DNA of 6,538 bases from an uncultured Pirellula sp. (GTDB lineage: Bacteria > Planctomycetota > Planctomycetia > Pirellulales > Pirellulaceae). The notes below the pieces were generated by a model. It worked only from the letters and a program-made list of their open reading frames with translations. It searched no databases and was not told the DNA's origin. Positions 1-5,300 of this stretch are shown here, in pieces (the first letter of the stretch is position 1; every line of letters begins with the position of its first letter). The position numbers and the translations under genes were made by a program. Location: NCBI GenBank assembly GCA_903837255.1, contig CAILTZ010000831.1, positions 1 to 6,538 on the forward strand, written 5' to 3'.

Positions 1-74
1 AGATCATGCCTTCGAAGTAGGATTTCTTTCCGGTAGCCAGTTATTCTTCTTAGGAATGGATTTGACCCATCGAC

Positions 75-1445
75 ATGTCGGAGCGATTTACAGAGACCTT
101 GCACCGTTGGGTGCCTGCCATCGGCTCTCTGCGAGGCTACAACGCATCGATGTTCCGGCGTGATTTTTTTGCTGGGGTCACCGTGGCGGCAGTGGCCGTA
201 CCTCAAGCGATCGCTTATGCGAAAATCTTTGGTATGCCAGCCGAGATGGGACTCTATACGGCGATCGTAATGACGAGCGTCGGAGCGATGCTCGATTCTT
301 CCAAGCAACTGATCAATGGGCCGACCAATGCGATCTCGATTGCGATGCTCAGCGCCTTGGCCAGCATCGACGGGGACGAACGACGTCGCAGCGCAGCGAT
401 CTTGATGGCACTTTTGGTGGGCCTAATTCAAACGGCGATTTCGTTAGGACGCTTCGGCGACCTATCCCGTTTCATTTCCAAGGCCGTCATAGTGGGCTTT
501 ACCCTCGGGGCTTCGGCGCTGCTTTTGATGGATCAACTGAAGAATGTCCTAGGCTTGCAGGTCACGACCGATCCGCACGATCACTTCTTGCTTCGTTTCT
601 GGAAAACGATCAATTCGAGCGAGGGGGTCCACTGGCCGACCTTCTTTGTCGCATTATCCACAGCCGCGATCGCGCTTGGCATACGATGGTTCAATCGCCG
701 CTTTTCGATCTGGCTTCCCGAGTTTCTCATCGCCATCGTGGCCGTGTCGGCAGGACTTTACTGGATGGACCCGCTTAGGGAATTGCAAGTCAAGCTGACC
801 GAAAGCGTTCCGAGTAAACTACCCTGGTTTTCGCTCCCAGCGTGGGACTGGATGATGGTTTGGGAGTTATCGGGTAGCGCGTTGATCGGTAAGAATCCGA
901 GTCACTTTCAAGGAGCCATAGTTGGTAACGAGAATGCAGATCTACCGGTAGAGCAGGTTTCCTGGGACGATGCAGTCGCATTTTGCAAAAAACTATCGGA
1001 CTTGCCCGACGAGAAAAAAGCAGGTCGTGTGTACCGACTGCCGACCGAGGCAGAATGGGAATACGCGTGTCGCGTTGGTAGCAAGACGGCTTATTCATTT
1101 GATGATGAAGAGGGTTTGCTGCCCGAGTACGGTTGGTTTAATCGCAACAGTTCTGACCGGACACATACGGTTGGACTTTTGGAGCCAAACGCCTGGGGCC
1201 TATACGACATGCACGGGAATGTTTGGGAGTGGTGTAGAGACTGGAACGGTGAATATCCCAAGGGTGCCGTCAGCGATCCGACTGGTCCAACAAAGGGCTC
1301 GCACCGTGTGATCCGTGGCGGCTGTTGGATCCTCGAGGCCGCGCTTTGTCGGTCGGCGAACCGGCACGGAGGTTCCCCTTCGAGTCGCAGCAACTTCAAC
1401 GGCTTCCGCCTTGCTCTGAATTCCCCGTCTGGAATCCCCAAGTAG
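75..1445 (+). CDS. Chimeric protein: truncated SulP anion transporter fused to FGE-sulfatase-like domain
   Basis: Residues 1-270 match the start of SulP-family inorganic anion transporters. There is a cytoplasmic lead, then FFAGVTVAAVAVPQAIAYAK (31-50), the GMPAEMGLYTAIV stretch (53-65), SSKQLINGPTNAISI (75-89), and further hydrophobic segments near 106-124, 136-152, 188-203 and 213-230. WELSGSAL (263-270) is a normal SulP membrane segment, but it stops there. From about residue 272 (GKNPSHFQG) the protein is an FGE-sulfatase-like (SUMF1-type, C-lectin-like) domain with RLPTEAEWEYA (321-331), YDMHGNVWEWC (377-387), RVIRGG (411-416) and GFRLAL (443-448). Missing parts are the remaining SulP helices, the STAS domain and the first strands of the FGE domain. 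Of the two FGE catalytic cysteines, only the second (C425) seems present; the first aligns with L420. The start at 75 is the first ATG after an in-frame TGA at 63-65; no clear Shine-Dalgarno is seen. Each half is recognised confidently. Whether the fusion is expressed, a pseudogene or an assembly artefact is open; transport is unlikely because the transporter is incomplete. Confidence 0.8.
   Translation: MSERFTETLHRWVPAIGSLRGYNASMFRRDFFAGVTVAAVAVPQAIAYAKIFGMPAEMGLYTAIVMTSVGAMLDSSKQLINGPTNAISIAMLSALASIDGDERRRSAAILMALLVGLIQTAISLGRFGDLSRFISKAVIVGFTLGASALLLMDQLKNVLGLQVTTDPHDHFLLRFWKTINSSEGVHWPTFFVALSTAAIALGIRWFNRRFSIWLPEFLIAIVAVSAGLYWMDPLRELQVKLTESVPSKLPWFSLPAWDWMMVWELSGSALIGKNPSHFQGAIVGNENADLPVEQVSWDDAVAFCKKLSDLPDEKKAGRVYRLPTEAEWEYACRVGSKTAYSFDDEEGLLPEYGWFNRNSSDRTHTVGLLEPNAWGLYDMHGNVWEWCRDWNGEYPKGAVSDPTGPTKGSHRVIRGGCWILEAALCRSANRHGGSPSSRSNFNGFRLALNSPSGIPK
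882..896 (+). other. SulP / FGE-like fusion junction
   Basis: The reading frame passes without a stop or shift from SulP (last typical residues SGSAL, ending at 884) into the FGE-like domain (GKNPSHFQG, from 888). The single Ile codon at 885-887 fits either side; in related FGE-like proteins a Met or similar residue usually precedes GKNPS. No transposon end, target-site duplication or long direct repeat is visible at the joint. Confidence 0.65.
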
Positions 1446-1622
1446 GCGGAGCCTAGACAGATTCAGCACGAGCGGAGCTGGTGGTTGTAGGGACGAAGGT
1501 CGCGCGGCGGAGCAGCGACCGGAGATGCCGTAGACCAGCGGGCGAAGCGAGCTTCCATAAGCGACACAAGACCGCGACGTGCGGCCTTGTGTGCGTTGTG
1601 GTGGCGATTGGTGGTAGGCGTT
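1446..1622. other. Convergent intergenic region rich in short inverted repeats
   Basis: This gap separates the stop of the fusion gene from the stop of the minus-strand HARE-HTH gene. It is GC-rich and holds several complementary arms: GCTGGT at 1477-1482 with ACCAGC at 1534-1539, enclosing GGTCGC at 1498-1503 with GCGACC at 1515-1520; GAAGC at 1544-1548 with GCTTC at 1551-1555; and the longer hairpin at 1564-1592. I see no credible coding sequence. The structure may help separate the two converging transcripts, or may be part of a repeated element that travels with FGE-like gene copies; both are inference. Confidence 0.4.
1564..1592. terminator. Possible bidirectional hairpin terminator
   Basis: ACACAAG (1564-1570) pairs with CTTGTGT (1586-1592), and CCGC (1572-1575) pairs with GCGG (1581-1584). 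One A/C mismatch lies between the two helices and the loop is five bases (GACGT). It sits between two convergent genes, where a shared terminator is expected. There is no run of T on either side, so it is not a textbook intrinsic terminator. Confidence 0.35.
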
Positions 1623-2037
1623 CTACTTGCGGCCGGCCAGCGTAAAGTGGCCTCGCTCGGTCTTGCGGAATCGGGCGTCTTTGCCCTTGGCGTTGATCTC
1701 CCGCAGGATCGAAGCGTAGAGTGTCGCGTCGGGCGTTGCCCCCTTGGGTGTCGACCAGAGACCCGCGACCTGCATCGCCTCGACCATCGCTTTGCAATTC
1801 ATCGCGTCCTTCGATTTGCCAAGTACGACGATCGCGGCTTCGATCTGGCTGATCTTCTTGGTAAGCGTTTGCGTTGTCTTGGCGGGTTTCGATTCCTTTT
1901 TTTTCCCGTTTGGCCATGGTCGCGTTCTTGGTTGTGGGCTTGACCGTTTGGGCCTTGGGCGTCTTCTTGGCGTTACGTGCGGTCGTGGTGGCCTTTGTGG
2001 TTTTGGTCTTGGTTCCCAACAGCTCAAGCCGATTCAT
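1623..2037 (-). CDS. HARE-HTH domain DNA-binding protein, with apparent frameshift
   Basis: The C-terminal part, read in the frame ending at 1623, contains KKISQIEAAIVVLGKSKDAM, NCKAMVEAMQVAGLW, ATPDATLYASILREI and GKDARFRKTERGHFTLAG. This is the HARE-HTH winged-helix pattern, a predicted DNA-binding domain common as small stand-alone proteins in planctomycetes. The N-terminal part fits best in a different frame, starting at ATG 2037 (MNRLELLGTKTK...). It is rich in Lys, Thr and Ala, uses mostly G/C third positions, and resembles the basic tails of related proteins. The frames meet at an A8 run (minus strand; 1897-1904), where a +1 shift or loss of one A would join them into a protein of about 137 residues. 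A second ATG at 1917 (MAKREKK) lies before the run in the first frame. Read in one frame only, the C-terminal domain would need a TTG start at 2027 and an implausible Pro/Arg-rich tail. Possible causes are a sequencing indel, a real mutation or slippage. The gene converges on the fusion gene and diverges from the RHS gene. Confidence 0.72.
1897..1904 (-). other. A8 homopolymer at the HARE-HTH frame switch
   Basis: The plus strand has eight T residues, giving GGG-A8-GG on the coding strand. The N-terminal frame reads GAA AAA AAA GGA; the HARE-HTH frame reads AAG GAA TCG. A run of seven A would fuse the two frames exactly. Runs of this kind are prone to sequencing indels and also to polymerase slippage during transcription. 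Confidence 0.7.
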
Positions 2038-2052
2038 GCAAGAACCGGAATT

Positions 2053-2177
2053 AAGTCAAGAAGTTTTATATGACCAAACAAAATCCCGACCAACGCGATC
2101 GAGCCGTGTTTGGTTGGCTGGGCAAGAACAGCTCCGGCAGAAAAACACGACAGTTTTTGTAGGAAATTTCTTGACTT
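2053..2177. repeat. Perfect 10-bp inverted repeat between divergent genes
   Basis: AAGTCAAGAA at 2053-2062 is the exact reverse complement of TTCTTGACTT at 2168-2177. Read toward each flanking gene, both arms give TTCTTGACTT. One arm lies about 16 bases before the HARE-HTH start and the other about 150 bases before the RHS start. It may be a shared operator, a duplicated -35-like element (TTGACT) or chance. Confidence 0.4.
2065..2093 (-). promoter_or_regulatory. Candidate sigma70-type promoter for the HARE-HTH gene
   Basis: On the minus strand TTGGTC (2093-2088) is followed after exactly 17 bases by TATAAA (2070-2065). The -10 matches the consensus at five of six positions and the -35 at three of six. 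It would start transcription roughly 20 bases before the ATG at 2037. No strong ribosome binding site lies between. Planctomycete promoters are poorly defined, so this is tentative. Confidence 0.35.
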
Positions 2178-2315
2178 GCTATAGCCGTCTGTTCCAATTG
2201 GTCGCGACTCGCATTGAGACGCCGGTCAGAGACCTCTATCCTTCTGTCGCCGCAATCCGACACAGACAGTTTCGTTTTACGAACTTTCTCGCAAGAGATT
2301 CCTCACGTCCCCTAT

Positions 2316-2320
2316 AGGTG
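2316..2320 (+). promoter_or_regulatory. Weak ribosome binding site for the RHS gene
   Basis: AGGTG lies four bases before the ATG at 2325, with the AGG six bases away. It matches part of the anti-Shine-Dalgarno complement. It supports the start at 2325, which also gives a basic leader followed by the LEPR-XLL-like motif at the expected place. Confidence 0.35.
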
Positions 2321-2324
2321 TTTG

Positions 2325-5300
2325 ATGGCTCGCAATCTTCTCCGCCAGATCTGCTCTCAATTCGGATTTTCCAAACAGACTCCTGTTAGTCCAGTCAATG
2401 CAAGCAGTCCACGGCGACGGTTTCGCGCTCTTCTAGTTGAATCGCTCGAGATGCGTGCCCTGATGGCTGCCAACCCCATCGCTCGCGATGATACGGCATA
2501 TTATACCCCGGTGGGGACCGATCTTGTAGTTACCACTTCATCCTCGCCCGCTTATCCCGCCGTCAACGATCTCGACGTCGACAGTACTTCGTTGACCTAC
2601 AGCGTGCTCGTTGGACCAACCAACGGAACTATCCTGGCATTCAACTCGAATGGCACCTTTACCTATCGGCCCAATACCGCATTTAGCGGAATCGATACTT
2701 TCACTTACAAAGTCAGCGACGGAACCAACGATAGCAATGCCGCCACCATCGCCATCGGTGTTGGCACCAAGCTGCTCGCTCGTCAAAATCTCGATACCTT
2801 TTATCGCTCCTCTTTAGGTCAGTCGATGGATTTGTTTGCGCGGCAAGATGCAACCGCAGATGGCCAAGGTCAATCGAATATTCCTTTGGGTTCCTCACTA
2901 GGGATCGATGGATCGCTAGCCGCAAGTGGCAGTTTGCAGTTGCTCGAAGCTCTCAGCCCCGATCAGTCATTGATTTATCGATCGAACTCTCTCGTCAAAC
3001 CCGTAATCGCCGTCGATACGCAACTTGCTCCGGGTGTCGCCGTTCCCTCCTCAGTGTCCGCCCAATTGACCTTCAATGGTATTGCGGGAACCAGTTATTC
3101 CTATTCCACATCCGGTATGACCACCGGCCAAGCCATGCGCTTTGCCCTCCAAGCCGATGGCTCCTCGCTCGCCACCGGGATGTACGATTACTCGATTGCG
3201 GTGACCTTAACCATCTCGGGCGTGAACCACACGCAAATGTTCACAGGCAAACAAGCGATCGTCAACCGCAACGCGAGCGTCTACGGTTCGGGCTGGTGGC
3301 TTGATGGACTCGACAGCGTCGTAGATAGCACCGCTGGCGCGTTACTCGTTAAAGGGAATGGGGATAGCCTGTGGTTTCCTAAGTCAGGCTCAAACTATCT
3401 ACATGCAGCTGGAGACCTCCAGTACAACTCATTTGTCAAGAACGTGAACGGAACGTTCACCGTTACCTCGAAGACCGGAACGGTCTCTAACTTCTCGATG
3501 CTTGGTCTACTAACTAGCGTTGTCGATCCCAACGGAAACACGACTACCCTTTCTTATGCGGATCGCAACAGCGATGGAATCGCTAACGAGCTGATCTCGA
3601 TCACCGATCCATTCGGACGGGTAACCAATATCAACTATACCTCAGGCAATGTTTCCAGCATTGACCATTTATCTGGTCGGACGACTACCCTAACCTATAG
3701 TGGTTCCAACCTGTCCGGGTACACCCTGACCGATCCCGATGGTAGCGGACCACTGACGGCGCCTGTTGTCGGGTTCGCTTACACATCCGGCCAACTCACC
3801 AGCCGTACCAATCCCCTGTCGCAGACGACAAGCTATGCCTACGGCGCCAACGATGGACGACTCCGGACAGTTACCTACCCTGATGCGTCGACATGGCAAG
3901 TGGTTCCTGCGGAGACAATCGGCCTACCGACCGCCACATCGGGAAACACACTCAAAAAGCCAATCGATGTACAGGCAACGGTGACCGACCAACGAAGCAA
4001 CACGTGGAAGTTCCGCACCGATCGTTACGGAGGTATTACAGAGTCGATCACGGCATTGGGATACGTACGAACTGCCATGCTTGATTCCGATGGAAATCCG
4101 TACGTCGTCAATGAACCAGATCCTGATGGCACAGGCCCGTTGAGTAGTTCAGTAACATTTCTGGGTTACAATACCCAATCGGATTTGACCGACGTTATAG
4201 CATCCGATAGCGGAGTAACGACCCTAACGTATTCAACGACTCTGCACCGCTTGCTTTCGGTCATGGATCCCCTTGGACGTACCACATCGAGCACCTACGA
4301 TACCGCAGGGAATCAGCTGACCAGCGTCGACGGCGCTGGATACACGACCACCTATGCGGTCAATTCGCGCGGATTACCTACGAGCATCACTCTTCCTGAT
4401 CCTGATGGCACCGGACCGCTCACCTCATTGGTGACATCGTTTGCGTATGACGCATATGGACGATTGATTAAGGTTACCAACCCCGACAGTTCTACACAGT
4501 CATTCACGTACAACACCGCGGATCAAAATCTCACTCGAGTTGATGAATTAGGCAATACCACGACCGTTGCGTACGACAGTTTGGGACGTAGAACATCCGT
4601 CACCGATCGGGTCGCGGCTGTCACGCAGTTCGCGTACGACGCCCTGTCTCGAGTCATAAAGCAGACGGACGCTTTAGGAAACATCACAGACATCGAATAC
4701 AACAATCGGGGCTGGGTTTCCAAGATCAAATTCCCAGATCCCGATGGTTCAGGCCCCTTGGCTCGGGCAGAGGATATTCGTAGTTACGATGGCATTGGAA
4801 ATTTGACATCGCAAGGTGACCCACTTGGAAACTACCAGGGCTCAACACCGTACACGTACAATGCAGACAACCTGCTGTCGTCGCGCGGTAGCGCTGGTAA
4901 TCCAGGACTTTACGAGAATTGGGACTACGACAACGCCGGGAGATTGAAAAACGCATATCGTGCAAGTTCCGGAGGATACCCGGATCGTACTACGTATGGT
5001 TATGACGCCATGAATCGCGTCATTTCTCGTACGATTCAATCAAGTCCCACCTACGGCACACCAACGGTCTATTTCTCCGAGGCGGTCACGTACGACGTTG
5101 CTGGCCAACTGATCGCAGCCACGGATGGACGAGGAAACGCAACGCAATACAAGTACAACAGCCGTGGCCTATTAGCGTCTGAAATCTTGCCGGATGCGGA
5201 CGGTAGCGGCTCGCAGTTTAGTTTGGTGATCGCCCACGGATATGATCAAATGGGCCGAGAAATCAGCATCGATCGTGGGTTTGATCGTGTAACCAACTTG

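Larger units (their letters stand above)
2038..2324. promoter_or_regulatory. Divergent intergenic region between HARE-HTH and RHS genes
   Basis: This 287-base region should hold promoters for both flanking genes. It contains a plausible minus-strand promoter (2065-2093) and a perfect 10-bp inverted repeat (2053-2062 and 2168-2177). There is also a 7-bp inverted pair, ACCAAAC at 2073-2079 with GTTTGGT at 2108-2114, and a GAAATTTC palindrome at 2163-2170. For the plus strand the best pair I can find is TTGTAG-17-TATAGC ending near 2185, which is weak. No convincing gene is visible on either strand. Confidence 0.45.

Noticed and set aside
790..1441. Other frames overlapping the FGE-like half of the fusion gene
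   Set aside because: The sense frame carries clear FGE-like motifs throughout; the others lack any recognisable motif.
1453..2037. Minus-strand frame of 194 codons taken as one complete protein
   Set aside because: Only its first 47 or so residues look real. After the A8 run it becomes an Arg/Pro/Gln-rich shadow of the HARE-HTH frame and then reads through the intergenic hairpins.
2156..2185. Possible plus-strand promoter TTGTAG-17-TATAGC for the RHS gene
   Set aside because: Only three of six and four of six positions match, and it would leave a leader of about 135 bases; not strong enough to list as a feature.
2066..2263. Minus-strand frame of 65 codons in the divergent gap
   Set aside because: It has no family resemblance and no ribosome binding site, and it overlaps the candidate promoter. 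Chance opening is more likely.
1874..2317. Plus-strand reading frame of 147 codons with a hydrophobic, membrane-like start
   Set aside because: It lies antisense to the Lys/Thr/Ala-rich N-terminus of the HARE-HTH gene. Lys and Ala codons read backwards give Leu, Val and Gly, which explains the false membrane look. It has no recognisable domain.
3444..3460. GTGAAC/GTTCAC inverted repeat within the RHS gene
   Set aside because: Six pairs with a five-base loop inside a coding region is common by chance and has no supporting context.
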